Source: Megalonaias nervosa (lineage: Eukaryota; Mollusca; Bivalvia; Unionida; Unionidae). Taken from it: a stretch of DNA of 64,000 bases. The stretch spans positions 43,436-107,435 of the forward strand of contig JAECUM010094177.1 in assembly GCA_016617855.1 (NCBI GenBank), in the 5' to 3' direction. A program made the translations under genes and the position numbers. Of the stretch, positions 11,831 through 24,060 are shown piece by piece; position 1 is the stretch's first letter, and every line of letters begins with the position of its first letter. The notes below the pieces were generated by a model, which was not told the origin of the DNA, made no database searches, and saw only the letters and a list, made by a program, of their open reading frames with translations.

Positions 11831-14800
11831 CATAGCTGCCAACCCTCATGATTTTGGTGTGAATTTCACTACTTTTTCAGCGATTCACGCCGCATGCAAA
11901 AAAATCACAAATTCCCCAGTTCTCAATTATTTTAAATCTTTAATAAAATAACCAATTTCCTGTTAAGTGCTAGTCGTGATATTGGCAGTTACCAAAACGG
12001 TCTGGTACTGCTGGTCGCGATATTAATAGAACTACAGCCGATTGGTACAGTTGGCCCAGTAGCAAGCATTTTAGCCTCTTTTAATCTATATGTATAAGAG
12101 TAGTTTTACAAATGCTTTTGAGAGAGACTGGGGTCTAACCGGACTTTTGCTCTGCACATGCATTGCCAACACTGATTTGAATTACCGTTTACCATCGCAT
12201 CTTGAAAATGGCATCACCAGCAAGGAAAAAGAAACGTATTGCACAAAAAATGAAGTTTAGTTTGGAATATACCAAAAATTGGCTGTGCATTCAGCCATCA
12301 AACATTGGTATACATCATGCTTTTTGCACACAGTTTGCCACAAATTTTAGTATTGGACATGGTGGCAGAGACGATGTGAGGAAGCACATTGGTAGCAAAA
12401 AACACATAGAGGTTGGGAAAATTAAGAACTCGCAGCAGATTTCAGCTCTGGAATATTTTACGCCATTGACGGAAGACCTGCAAGCTACCAACGCTAAAGC
12501 ATTTTTTGTGAGTTTTCTTGTTGAACACAATCTACCTTTATCAGCTGGATCCCATGCTAAACATTTGTTCCGACAAATATTCCTGGACTCGAAGATCACT
12601 TCCAAATTTTCCTGTGGAAGGACCAAAAGTGCTGGACTAGTTAAAAGCAATGTAGGAGAACACCACAGAAAACTTGGTGCTTCGCATGCAGATGTCTTCA
12701 TTTTCTATAGCAACTGATGGCAGTAATGACAGGGGAACCACGCAATTTTATCCACTGGTGGTTAAATGTTTCAGTCCTGAATTAGGCAGGGTTACAACTG
12801 AGCTGCTATCCGTAGAAGCTTGCAACAAAGCTTCCACAGGTAATTTGTTTATTTTGACTTCTATAATAAACAGTTCATCATCAGTAGTGTATGTCTAGCA
12901 ACCACATCATAATTTTTCAAGTATAGAATTTATGTAATTGAATAAAATGTATAAAATAACTATATCAGATTCCTCCTCCCAATAATTTCCTGGTTTCATT
13001 CCAAATCAAAGTACAAAATTTTCTTAATATTCACATAAATTATCATTCATACCCCTCTTCATTTAGAAGATTCCCACTGTCCATTTCCTAATATTATTTA
13101 CTCATATTTATTGCTTTTGCCTAATTTTGTATTGTGGGATTTTCTTGCTTTATTTACTTTATTGTATCATTTTTGCTGGGGAAAATATCTTCAAATTGAT
13201 TGATGCAGCCTTCAAAAGGTATGAGATTCCTTGGAAGAATTGCTTATGCTTTGGCTTGGCTAATGCTCTGGTCATGATTGGATCCAAGAAAGGAGTTGCA
13301 GCATTCATTAACAAGAAAAATCCTGACACTTTTAACCAAGGCTGCCCGTGTCACCTGTTGCATCTTGAGGCAAAGAAAGCTACTGATGAACTTCCTATAG
13401 ACCTGGAGGAAACAGGTAACCATGTTTAACTTGTGTCTTCTTTTGAGCATGCTTTTTCTGACCAATGTTGGCTTTTTCAGTAATAGGTATTTGAGATAAA
13501 CCTTAAGTTCATCAGTTACAAATTTTCTGTTGTTATTTGCTGTACCAGTTTGAATAGTCCTAGTGCCACTCATGTAATAGCATTTTCTTTTGGCGTTATA
13601 TGGTCTTCAGCTTCTAGGATAACCACATTAAACTGGTTCTTTATCTTTAATGATATTTATTTTTATTTGGATGAGTCTTTCAAGAGATGCCAGGAGCTGA
13701 AAAGAGTCCAGATAGAATGTGGAGTCAAGGTCCGGAAGATTTTAAAGTATGGACCCACTTGCTGGCTGCCCTTCCTTGACACCATTACCTGCATTATTGA
13801 GCAGTGGGAGGCTCTTGAATCCTTCTTCTTATCTGAATTACCTCCAACATCCAACCAGGCACCTGCAAGTGCTGCTGCAAATGGAAGCCAGAGTGAAAAG
13901 CCAGGAAAGAAGGTTGAGGGAGTGGTAACCTTGTTTGAAAACCCATCTTCAGAGCTATATTGCTTGTTCCTTAAATTCGTTCTACCATAGTTTACAAAAA
14001 CCAACCTTGTGCTGCAACAAGAGGCACCACTTGTGCACAAAATGAGAAAGATACTGGAAGAATTGTTGATGGTACTGTATTGCTGCTTCTTAAAGCCAGA
14101 AGCTGTAGCTAAGGCTGCATCTGTCATGGAAGTGGATTACCTCAAGAGGAGCAATACCAGAGAACAGCATAACAGGACTTGTCATCGGCCAAGCAGCCAG
14201 GGCATATATGTCAAATGCAAAAGAAGCTGGGTTGCTGTCATCAGCATCTATTGCTGTATTTAATGCTGGTGAGTTGATGCTTCCTGAATTTATTTGACAA
14301 TAATAGTTTTATAGTGTTTTCCATCACTTTTAATAGTGCAGTATTGAATTTGTTATCAGTTGTAGAGATTTTTTCCATTGATTTATCTACTTTTATCCAT
14401 CTTTCCAGCTGTGAGACACTTCTACAGACAAGCATATGACTGCATATTAAAGACGTTTCCTATTGACTGTGAACTCCTCAAGCATGCAGTGATACTTGAT
14501 GTCAGCCAGAAAATGGAAGCAAAGATAGACAGCATAGACTACTTTGTAAAGAGGTTTCCTCACCTATCACCCCCATCAGAAAAGAACCAACTCTGCACTG
14601 AATTTTTCAAGTTTTAGGTATAAAGCTATTTTTTCAGTATGTCGTCATTTGCAAAATGAAACACACTTAAATTTTCTTTTTGTTGATGTTTTAACTTTTT
14701 AAGGATTATGTTTACACAACTAAAAAGATAAGGCCATTTGCTTGCATATATATGCATTTGTGTGTCTGTGTGTGTTTATCAAACTTGTATTCCTATTTCT

Positions 14801-15385
14801 AATTTCAGATGGATTCCTCAGTGACTTCCATTTTAACAGGAGTGGAAAGAGTGGACCAACAGTGGGTGAAAGTTGGGGAGAGTCTAGCATCAGATGGAAG
14901 CCAGAAGTAAGCCTCTCTAAATTCATGCTGCAGCTCCTGTGCATTCCTCACAGCAACAGTGACAGTGAAAGAGTATTTTCTCTAGTGAGGAAAAATAAGA
15001 CAGACTTTAGGGCCTGCTTAGGTGCAGAAAATTTGTCAGCAATTTTAGTCACCAAAATCAACCAGCAGCCAAGAAGCCTGAACTGTTTTGAAAACAAATT
15101 TACGATCAAGCACTTGAGGAAGTTCAAGTCTGCCACAGTATCATGTCTTGATAAATAACCACAAGAACAAGTGAAGTTTGAGAATACCATAATAAATAGA
15201 AATGCAGATATATTTCTGCATACATGTAGTGTTTTAGTTTTATTTTGCGATCTTGATATAGTGTAGTACTGACAGTCGGAGCGGATGGAGTTATTGTCAT
15301 GGTATTTTTCACTAATTCATGTCAAAATTCAAAATATTTTATCCCTATTTTCACTAATTGCGAGCCTGGAGGGTTGGCAGCTATG
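11831..15385 (+). mobile_element. Full-length hAT transposon, 3,555 bp, decayed
   Basis: Terminal inverted repeats CATAGCTGCCAACCCTC (11831-11847) and GAGGGTTGGCAGCTATG (15369-15385) match over 17 bp. The 8-bp target duplication GGTGGTGG is exact (11823-11830 and 15386-15393). Deleting the element plus one duplication restores the phase of the surrounding 76-bp minisatellite. Inside is a multi-exon transposase pseudogene in the same orientation as the host gene. It sits in a 5.2-kb host intron. Confidence 0.95.
12208..15158 (+). pseudogene. hAT transposase pseudogene, five exons, BED-like finger to C-terminal dimerisation domain
   Basis: Probable exons: 12208-12839, about 13180-13415, about 13640-14268, 14409-14617 and 14809-15158. 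Order of recognisable parts: a basic N-terminus; a BED-like zinc finger around FSIGHGGRDDVRKH...SKKH in which the second Cys of C-x2-C is replaced (CTQF); a catalytic-region segment, SIATDGSNDRGTTQFYPL; a tract with WLPFLDTITCIIEQWEAL; and a hATC dimerisation motif, IPHSNSDSERVFSLVRKNKT. Damage: frame changes near 12690, between about 14150 and 14178, and near 14905; in-frame stops at 13988 (TAG) and 14615 (TAG where CAG before the donor is expected); and no AG acceptor before exon 2 (gctg instead of gcag). The ORF could not make a transposase. Introns inside a hAT transposase and the BED/hATC arrangement are known in animal hATs. Confidence 0.9.
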
Positions 15386-15535
15386 GGTGGTGGTCAGAAT
15401 TGAGTGGGGAAGAGAGATGTAATGGATTTTGTTGTGAACTGTGGGTTATGGTAAGGATGGGGGTGGATGGTCAGAATCGAGGGAGAAGAGAGATGTAATG
15501 GATTTGGGGTGATGGAATGGTGTGTGTGTGTATGT
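15386..15535. repeat. Right part of the 76-bp minisatellite
   Basis: Resumes with ggtggtggtcagaattgagt directly after the transposon's right inverted repeat, continues for about two units, and ends in a short (GT)n run near 15520-15540. Confidence 0.9.
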
Positions 15536-15539
15536 GTGT

Positions 15540-16618
15540 GTAATAAATAGCTTAGAGTTTGCCATGCTGAGTAATGAGAGTAAGTCTAATTGCGTTGTCT
15601 GGATGAAAGGAAAAGACTTTAAGTAATGTATTTTGCAAGAACACAATCTGCTGTATCTCAAAAGTTTTTCAGTGCCAGGGCGTCGCAACAGTTTTGATAC
15701 CTCACCAATTTAATTTGTCTACCATGTGGGTGGGTATCCATATTTGTTTCTGGATAATTACATGTTCTGGCAAACAGCAACTTGGTATATATGTTCCCCT
15801 TAACTCAAGGAAGAATACTGTTGATATTGGGGTCTATGGCTTCAAGGTTAGTGACATGTTGCAAAAAATGGACCCTGTCTATAAATTTCATTTCTGGACA
15901 TCTTTTTTTTCGATTTCAGAATTGATTGAGATTTAATCCATTTGTTTACCTTAGTCCCAAGAAAAACTCAATTGATTTGGAGAACGGTAGTTCCAAGCTG
16001 AAGGTTGCGGCAACTACAAAAATCTCAGCATCTGCATTATTTTATTCAGCATTGATAGTAAAGTTTATTCAGTTTAAATATGTCAAAAGTGCCACAATTT
16101 GCCAAAATTATGAATGGGATACAGTTGCCATTACATATTTTCATCCTTATCTATTTAATCTGAATCACAACTAAAAAAAATAGCTATAATTTAACCTTCA
16201 GTGCTTGTTTTAAATCTATCAAGTACACTTGGGTGAATTTTCTTATCCTTTCTTACCATGTGAGATCAAATGGGATGGGCCAGCATGAGTTTGGTCAGGT
16301 TATTGTGTTTATTGTGTACCTACCAACAGCCTCAAATTGACAAGTTAAAATAAATGCTTGTGGCACAAATGTTCAATCCAACCCACCACTCCTACACTTG
16401 TCAAGTAAATTAGTGTGATTGTTGTCAAATCGGTCTTTGGCCTGGTGTATGGCCTCAATGTACTCAGCTCATTACTGATGATAAGAAAATATGTAGGGTT
16501 TTGTGTTTGCATTGACCACTCAGGAAAGGTTACATTTGCCAACCCAACGAATAATCTAGAAATATACAAAACAAAGTGTTTTACTACACATTGATAATAG
16601 ATGTGTCTATTTTTACAG
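15540..16618. other. Remaining intron before the terminal PHD exon
   Basis: No exon, transposon border or array was found in this stretch. The open frames at 15694-16174 have no splice or homology support. It ends in the acceptor tattttttacag-like sequence that precedes the exon at 16619. Confidence 0.5.
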
Positions 16619-16726
16619 GTCCAGTGCGATGACTGTGACAAATGGTACCATACAGTCTGTGTTGGCACCAGCTATGAGAAGGTCAAGGACACTGACATCC
16701 ATTTCAATTGTGGCTTTTGTGAATAA
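16619..16726 (+). CDS. kdm5: Terminal exon of KDM5-like gene: second half of the PHD finger and stop codon
   Basis: Starts in phase 0 right after atttttacag and ends with TAA at 16724-16726. The reading VQCDDCDKWYHTVCVG supplies the third and fourth Cys, the His and the fifth Cys, and NCGFC supplies the final pair, completing the Cys4-His-Cys3 zinc ligands begun in the exon at 11236. The W-V-Q-C-D...W-Y/F-H...C-V-G signature and a position at the extreme C-terminus fit the third PHD finger of KDM5A/KDM5B-type histone demethylases. Other PHD proteins with a C-terminal finger are possible, since no JmjC, ARID or PLU-1 region is in the window. The PHD call is firm; the KDM5 assignment is moderate. 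Confidence 0.85.
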   Translation, partial: VQCDDCDKWYHTVCVGTSYEKVKDTDIHFNCGFCE

Positions 16727-18060
16727 ATGAGCCCACATTTATCTTATTAAGATTATATCATCAAACTTTTCCAATGTCCGGAATGAGATTTCTTTTTAAC
16801 TTTGAATTCATGTGATACTTATAATGAAGTGGTTCGTTTCCTCAAGAGTTACACTTGAATCTTAACTCTTTACTCTATAATGAACTCAAGAGTAACACTT
16901 GAATCACAACTGTATACTATTTAATGAATTCAAAGGCTACAATTTGTTAAATGACATTATATTTGTGTGTATTTGATCCATTGGATCTTACACTGTATTA
17001 CTGGCTATTGAGTTGTTCACCCTGAACTGCCACTGGTGGGCAGGAACATTACCCCACCCCATTTGTGCTGAACTCTGTAGATGCAAGATGTGTCCAAGGA
17101 ATGATTCATCTCTTAATGTATTGTAAGTCTTGGTGGAAGTTAATTGTATTTTTAGCAGATTGTTGTATTATTTTGAGAAAAAGTTAAAGATTTTACATAG
17201 CATTTTGTTTCAGAATAGCTGATAATGAAATTTTGGCTTCAGGTACTGTGCAGAATGCAGACAATTGTATGAGTTAGTTGTTGTTTTTGTCAAGTATTAA
17301 CATGTAGTGTCATTGTTAAATATTGTATGAGCACATTTTGAGTTGTGAATATTTTAAGTCTAGTCCTTAGGATACTTGAATGATCATTTTTCATTGTTGT
17401 TATTGTCATTCTGATTTGTTGACATCGCCAGAAATTATTCACATAATCTAGCACAATTTGAAATGCAGACTACTTATTGAATTTATTGTTACTGAACTTG
17501 TGCTTGATAAGTGAAAAATTCCATACTTGGTGAGAAAGTTGAAGGAATCAGCTGTTGAGATGTCAAACTTTACTTGTCAGGTAGCCTGGGTGAAGTTGAA
17601 AATTTTGCTGGCAGGTAAAATTCCCTTTCAGTTGCCCAGAACTTTATGCAGACTATTAAGGAATATTCCATATTATTCTGGCATCATCTTGAAAATTTAG
17701 ATTCCTGGCATGCCAGGTAGAGTATTTTAGTATTTGTTCATCCCAGCTTCATGCCCAGGATGAATTATCTAGGCAGCCCTGCTTTAAGTCTAGGATCAAA
17801 TACTTGGGTGGAAATAATGTGGCATTAGAACCTATATCAAAAGGCCAACTCTTTCTGCTGAAAAAAATCATGGTCTCATGACTGATCGTAACACTCTCTA
17901 ATCAATGAATATGTTCACATATAATCTGGTCTTTCAAGAGATGTTGTCTCTCTTAGCAGAGGTCCTTCAACACAGCTTTACTGTACATTTTTCATTGGAA
18001 CTCTATTTAACCCAGACCCGGTTATTAGACTGTCTCAGTAACTGCAGTTTCTGGGAATCG
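16727..18060 (+). other. Probable 3' UTR and downstream sequence of the PHD gene
   Basis: Begins immediately after the stop. The only AATAAA close by overlaps the stop codon itself (gaataaatg, 16721-16729), too close to serve alone as the usual poly(A) signal. A 3' end could not be placed. No other exon or repeat was recognised here. Confidence 0.4.
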
Positions 18061-18690
18061 TTTGATTTGGTTTGGTTTGGTTGATGGGTTTAATGCTCGT
18101 TTCCAGTACATGATAGACTATATATGGTTACCAGTACATTGGTGGAGGAAGATCTGGGGAAGACTCTGAAATGAATCACCAACCCATGGGAGTGTGTGTG
18201 TGATTTAGATTTTTTTACTTATCTTTAAACATTTCTTCAGTCATATCATGACAATGTCTGCATTGTGGCAGTTTACAATGATGTCTAGCACTAAGGGATC
18301 ATGTCTGCAGTGTGGCAGTTTATAGTGATGCCTAGCACTGGGGCATCATGCAGCAGACATGTAGCATTATGTCCCATCCAGTTACATTATCCTGACACTA
18401 GGCTGCTAGTCCTAACACTAACCTCTTATGCTGAGCACAAAGTGAGGCAGCTGCTGGTACCATTTTTGTTAGTCTTTGGTATGACTCAGCTGGGGTTTGA
18501 ACCAACGACCTCCTGCATCCAAGGTGGATGCTCTAACCACTTATGCCACCAGAGTGGTGCCAACCCATAGGAAGCTTTCTCACATACTCAAGTTGGCCAA
18601 GCCAAGACTCGAACCCATGAGGTTCGAGTCTTGACTTGATCAGAGGTTCAATGTGAGTGATCTCTAAAGGTGAGTACCTTAAACCACTTG
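18061..18690 (-). mobile_element. tRNA-derived SINE, family B, split by a family A SINE
   Basis: The left piece (18061-18191) has the tail side, with gtttaatgctcgtttccag and ggtggaggaagatctgggg. The right piece (18560-18690) has the head side, with the B-box-like cgaacccatg, gagtgatctctaaaggtgag and a degenerate A box. The two pieces are joined across a nested SINE by a 13-bp duplication. The same layout is seen in better-preserved copies at 19772, 20579 and 33702. Confidence 0.85.
18192..18559 (-). mobile_element. tRNA-derived SINE, family A, nested in a family B SINE
   Basis: Same head and body as the copy at 5531-5760, here with a longer tail that carries an internal duplication of catgtctgcagtgtggcag and tagtgatgcctagcactg. 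A target duplication brackets it: ccaacccatggga at 18179-18191 and ccaacccatagga at 18560-18572 (12 of 13 identical). The B box is mutated (gggtttgaacc on the + strand), as is the A box. Confidence 0.9.
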
Positions 18691-19771
18691 GCCTCCTGGA
18701 ACCACTTCTGGGAAGCAGTCTTCATCATTGTTTGAAGCAATTCAGTAATCTGGGCTGCATTCAGTAAAGATAGCTTAATGTACTGGTTACACAGAAGTAA
18801 ATTTGTCACTATTGAATGGCATGTCCTCATTTAAGGTATTGAGTCAGTTGGATCTCCACTGTCCAATGTGGTGATCTGATGGACACCAATAAGAATGATA
18901 TATTCTGTTGACCAATCAGATCATAATTTTCAAAGTTTGAAAGTGACACATATCATTCAGAAGATATCATTACTAACGATAACTCTCCGCAACATGAACT
19001 TGTAACACCTTCATCTTGTATGCTACTAAATCTAAGTGAACTGGGAATTCTAGAGGTCATCAAAACATGAACTAACATCACTGTGTGGCAGACCTCGATG
19101 TACGACTGGAGATCTATTTTAATCGAATTGGCATCAAGTTGACATTTCATTAAATTCTCTGGCGTTTAAATTATCCTCTTCAAAGATTACTCAATAAACT
19201 CTACTTTGCCTTAGAAAACGTTTAATCCATATCATTGACTAAATAGGTTCAATTATGTATCAGGTGCAGACACATCAACTATTCCGTATTTTGCGAATTG
19301 TTACTACCTTTTAGGTAAACTTCCTTACTCGACATCATATGGATGACATTCTGAAAAATATAAATTTTGTTTACTTGTCTGCAGGCATATGACATTCAAG
19401 GTAAATTAACCACATATCTGTTCTCCAGGCATCAGTTTACATGTCTCATTTTGACAAGCTTTTTTCAGTATGAAAACCTCAGCTTACATGTCTCATTTGG
19501 ATAAGTTTTTCAGTATGAGAAACAAAATTTGCACGCGTTGCTTGCAGCAGTCCATCTCACTCAACTGTTTGCTTTGACCAGCTGGTACTATTCTTTGACA
19601 GCCCTATACAGTAGGAAGAATATGCAATCACTAGCCTAACAGCATCTAATGCTGGGCTTATTGAACAGTCTTGAATCCTTATAATTTTTATAAAAGAGGT
19701 ATCTAGATCATAGTTCCAGTTGTGTGCTTTATTACACTTGCATTCTTGACACAGTTCTTTATGTGTGGGCA

Positions 19772-19955
19772 GGGCCAGGGGTGGCTGAGTGGCAAAACCG
19801 ATCACTGCCATCTCACCTCAGTCTGTGGGGGTTCAAGTCTCAGGCTCAGCCAATGTTAGAAAGTTGCCAGTAGCTTCTTCCTCTCCCTGTTATACTGACT
19901 GCCATGTATAGTCTGTCTTGCACTAAGAAATGGTGTTAAACTCAAAACAACAACA
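19772..19955 (+). mobile_element. tRNA-derived SINE, family B
   Basis: The head contains the A-box-like TGGCTGAGTGGC and the B-box-like GGGGTTCAAGTCTC. The body contains gccagtagcttcttcctc and the tail is caaaacaacaac. A target duplication flanks it: ttatgtgtgggca (19759-19771) and ttatgtatgggca (19956-19968), 12 of 13 identical. The body is shorter than in the copies at 20579 and 33702. Confidence 0.88.
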
Positions 19956-20084
19956 TTATGTATGGGCATCTCAACATGTACTTCATCAGACTGTCTCACA
20001 ATAAATGTGAAATTCTGCATTTATCATCCACAATTTTAAATGGTATGATAGGAAATGGATTGCATGAACTTTATATTTTGCAAG

Positions 20085-21157
20085 GATGGATGATCATTCT
20101 AGGGTCTTATATGAATGGCACACTGACATAGATTACATGTTTGCTTACTACTAGGTTTTGTCATCCAGATCTTTGAAGTTGAAACATTTTGTATGGTCAT
20201 TATTGTTAGCTTTACTGGCCAAACACCAGAAGAGCTTATAGGATGGTCTGTTGTCCATCCATCTGTTAACACAAATTTTATTCCGACTGTTCCTCTTAAA
20301 CTACTTTGAGAACTGCCCTGAAACTTTATACATACATCCCCCCCCCCCAAAGCTGAGTTGGTCCTAAATGAAAATCTTGTAATCGTTACTGAACTTAAAC
20401 GCAAAGTTACTTTGACATGGGTTTTTGACCAGTAGAGTTCTTATGGTGACTAGATGGTCAGAAGGAAAGTGATGAAAAGAGACCTCAGTATGAACACCAT
20501 AGTGGCCTGCTTGAAGATATTGTTATCTCTACATCTCTCAGATAGATTGTTATATCAACATGGGTTTTTCACCAATTGTTGTTGTTGTTGTTGTTGTTGT
20601 GGGGCTTAACACCATTTTTCAGCACACGATAGGCTATACATGGCGGCCAGTATTAATGGTGGAGGAAGAAACCGGGAAATCCCCGGAAAGAACCACCGAC
20701 CCACGAGAAGCTACTGGCAAGCTTTCTCACATATCCACATTCGCCGAATCCTAGACTCGAACCCACGCAGACAGAGGTGAGATGGCAGGGATCCGTAATG
20801 AAAAGCACTTTAGACCACTCAGCCACTCGGGGCCCCTTCACCAATTGACTTCTCATGACCCCTTATTGGTCCTAATGAAAATGGTGCCAGTAGTAGAATC
20901 AGTAACATTGCTGCCACAATGGCTGTCTTGAAAATCTTGCTGTGACCGCCACATTTGGAATGGATAGCCATATTGACATAGATTTCCACCAAAAGGCTTC
21001 AAATTATGTCTACTTGGTTTCAAATGAAAATGGTGCCAATCAGACATTCAATAAGCCCCCCCTCCCCCCCGCAGCTAATTTGAAATTCTTGTTACTTTTG
21101 AAGATTATCAGAGATGGCCCTGTAGAGCATCAGACCCTTCAAGGGACTCTTGTTTAA
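20085..21157. repeat. Dispersed repeat with GGCCACCATGG-like units (copy 1), interrupted by a SINE
   Basis: Built from repeated modules: 'cctaaatgaaaatggtgcca', 'catggcagccatcttgaaaa' and 'catatcaacatgggtttttc', ending in ttcaagggactcttgttt. The same modules make up 22480-23190 and 29140-29840, so this is an interspersed repeat family with an internal tandem structure. No coding capacity or terminal inverted repeat was found. Confidence 0.75.
20579..20836 (-). mobile_element. tRNA-derived SINE, family B, well preserved
   Basis: On the - strand it runs from a head with cactcggggcccc and B-box-like gggttcgagtct to a tail of (AAC)n, seen on the + strand as gttgttgttgttgttgttgt. A perfect 11-bp target duplication, TTCACCAATTG, lies at 20568-20578 and 20837-20847. 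The exact duplication and long simple tail suggest one of the younger insertions here. Confidence 0.93.
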
Positions 21158-22479
21158 TTGAAAGTATATTTAATGGGATGTAGCCAATTTAGATATAAAG
21201 TACTTACATGACCATTTAAATGATCATGAGGACACCAAATTTGCTGCTGAATATATGCAGGTATTTGATTATCTTCTACCATTAAACGGTTTTACTGAGG
21301 AGTTTTCCATTCCTTGTTCCAGTTTAACATTAGGACATTTCTAGCATTCTCTTTTATTATTTCCACTCTTTTTCTGTATTTCATTTTCTTTTCAAACTCA
21401 TAAAACAAATAAAAGTTGGACATGTTGCAAAATTATGCAGTTCTGTTGATAAGAAATTTAGTTCCCAATATATTTTTATCCAACTTAAAAAAAAATCATG
21501 ATCCAGATTTACATTTGCAACTTCCAGGAAAACAGTCTGCACATAGCATTAAAAAACACCTGGAATTTTTGAATGCCAAATCTGTTGCTGTCATTGAAAT
21601 GAATTACCATAGGACAATTTTGATTACTAATAATGATTTTAGTGACTGCTAGTGGCAACATAGAAAGTACATAAAGACATTTACAAAAATGATGGGCATT
21701 TGTATATTGGGAGAAACCATTCAAACTTAGCCATGTGACACTGAAAAAGATTGCCGGCTTTATTCAGTGATTTCCCAACACTGCGAGATCTAATTGCATC
21801 ATATCCTTTATTTTATAACATTAGGTCCATTTCACAAAATACAAATGAACAGAAGATTTTATTTAAACCAACCTTTTCTACATTCACTTAAATAAAGCTT
21901 CGCCAAAGTTAATGACAAAGTAGATAAGTCAGCTGATTAATTCAGTAATTGTTTATGAATACAATTTTAAGTTTTAGAGAATTTCAGCTTTCTGAGAAAA
22001 GTATTTAGATTTGCTGGTTCAGTGCTACGTTATTATAATGCCTGTCCTTGGAGGCCCTAAAGTGTACTGCCTTATATTCAAGCACTTGCCATAACTTTAC
22101 CGCCACTCAGTGATCTTGGATCCATTACCAGACATTATAACAGCAACTTTGTTATAAAAAGGGTCTTTATAGTGAATGAATGCTGTGATTCCTGCATGAG
22201 CTTCATAGTAAACAGTGTTTTATCACTTAATTTTGCAAGATGTGGTGGTTTTATTTACAAATGACTTCATGGTAGCTTAAATGGCCAGTTGACCATGCAT
22301 GAAACTGTCAGTGGAGTCTTGATCCGACTTGTGACAATTTTATAACAGGCAGACTATTTTAAAAAAGGTTGGGTATCCGTTGAACTTAGCTTTAGTGAAG
22401 TTATGTTGGAAATTATTTAGAATAGCAACATGAAAGGTTAGTTGAAACTATGCATATCTTGAATTATTTTTTTTATTCT

Positions 22480-23190
22480 ACAGTCAGTGACCAGGAGATC
22501 TTATGGGATTGTTGTCTGCCTTCTGTCTGTCTGTTTATACCATTTTGTTATAGTAACTACTCCTAAACTACTTGGAGGATATTACTATGAAACTTTAGAT
22601 ACTTTTCACATTTGTCTGTATGCTGTGTAGGTCATATCGATATTGTGCTTTGCTAAGACTTATGATGTCTAGTTTGGCCCTAAATGGAAATGGTACCAAT
22701 CTAATATGGCCACCATGGCAGCCATCTTGGAAATCTTGTTTTCATTACTCCTTCAAAACAGAAAGTCATTATGTCCTGTTGGTCATAAATTAAAATGGTG
22801 CCAATCTGATATCCAATATCCACCAATGGTGGCCATCTTGAAAATCTTGTTATTGCTACTTTTCTTAAATAGAAAGTCATTTACACCTAGGATTTTTATC
22901 AAACAAGTTCTTAAGGTGTCTATTTGGTCCTAAATGAAAATAAGGTGACTTACCCTGAATATGGCCATCTTGAAAATATTGCTCTCTCTACACCATGCAG
23001 ATAGCCATATCAATATGGGGTTTTACCTGAAGATTTCTTATGATACCTAGTAGGTGATACAACCAGTACATGCACCACAATAGTTCATTTGAAAATCTCG
23101 TTATAACTAAAGAAAATTAGGTGGTTTCAGTGCTTGACAATCAATTCTTTTCTGCCAGTAGAGTCAGTCCTTTCAAGGGACTCTTCTTTA
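22480..23190. repeat. Dispersed GGCCACCATGG-like repeat (copy 2)
   Basis: At least three successive modules of the form ggccctaaatggaaatggta ... atggccaccatggcagccat ... cttggaaatcttg, ending near tttcaagggactcttcttta as copy 1 does. The sequence also shares ctcctaaactacttggagga with the copy at 29220. Confidence 0.78.
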
Positions 23191-23569
23191 CATTTTATCT
23201 CAAATAAAATTGCGTAATTAATTAACATGAAATTTGCTCAAAGGTTTAATGTGAGTTGTCCTGTTACTATTTTTGTATCAGTGTACCTTCATCACTCTGT
23301 ACTCGACAGTATGACCAAATGGGGTATATCAGTATTTTATGGCAATATCATATATTATATTGTCGCCCACCTTTTACAATACACGGTGACTTAATGCAAC
23401 ATCAGAACTTTTATTAATTATTTATCCTATTGAAATTCTCTTGGAATCTCGATACTTAAATATTATTTTTGCTGTTTTATTTTTTTTTCTGAATGTACTA
23501 GCCATAACAACTAGTTTATCTGACATTTGTTCAAATGGTTAGAGAGCAGATACATTACTTCATCATTAT

Positions 23570-24060
23570 AAATCTGTCCATGGGAGTTGGTTTACTCCCT
23601 TATAGTGAGACTGCCTTGTGATGAGGTACTTGATACAACACTTCCTCATTATAAAGCTGTCCATGGGAGTCATAGAATGTAGTACTCCCTCATTGCAATA
23701 CTGTCAGTGGGAGTTGTAGAGTGTAGTACTTATTACAGTGCTGTCAGTGGGAGTCATAGAATATAGTACTCCCTCGTCACAATGCTGTCAGTGGGAGTCA
23801 TAGTGTAGTAGTCCATCATTACAATGCTGTCAGTGGGAGTCATAGTGTAGTACTCCTTCACAGTGCTGTAAATGGGAGTCATAGTGTAGTACTCCTTCAT
23901 TACAATGCTGTAAATGGGAGTCATAGAGTATAGCACTTGATCATTACAATGCTGTCAGTGGGAGTCATAGAGTGCAGTACCCAGTCATTACAGTGCTGTC
24001 CATGGGAGTCATAGAGTGTAGTATTCCCTCATTACAATGCTGTCGGAAAGTGTAGTGCTC
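23570..24060. repeat. Minisatellite, 42-48-bp unit, about 11 copies
   Basis: Unit built on gctgtcagtgggagtcatag, agtgtagtactccctcatta and caat, with length variation from small deletions. Short imperfect copies continue to about 24200. The open frame with repeated Tyr-Tyr-Thr-Met on the - strand is an artefact. Confidence 0.9.

Noticed and set aside
12208..12717. Functional domesticated hAT/BED-type host gene
   Set aside because: Frame changes, stops and a lost zinc ligand occur along the whole coding region, and the element has its own termini and target duplication.
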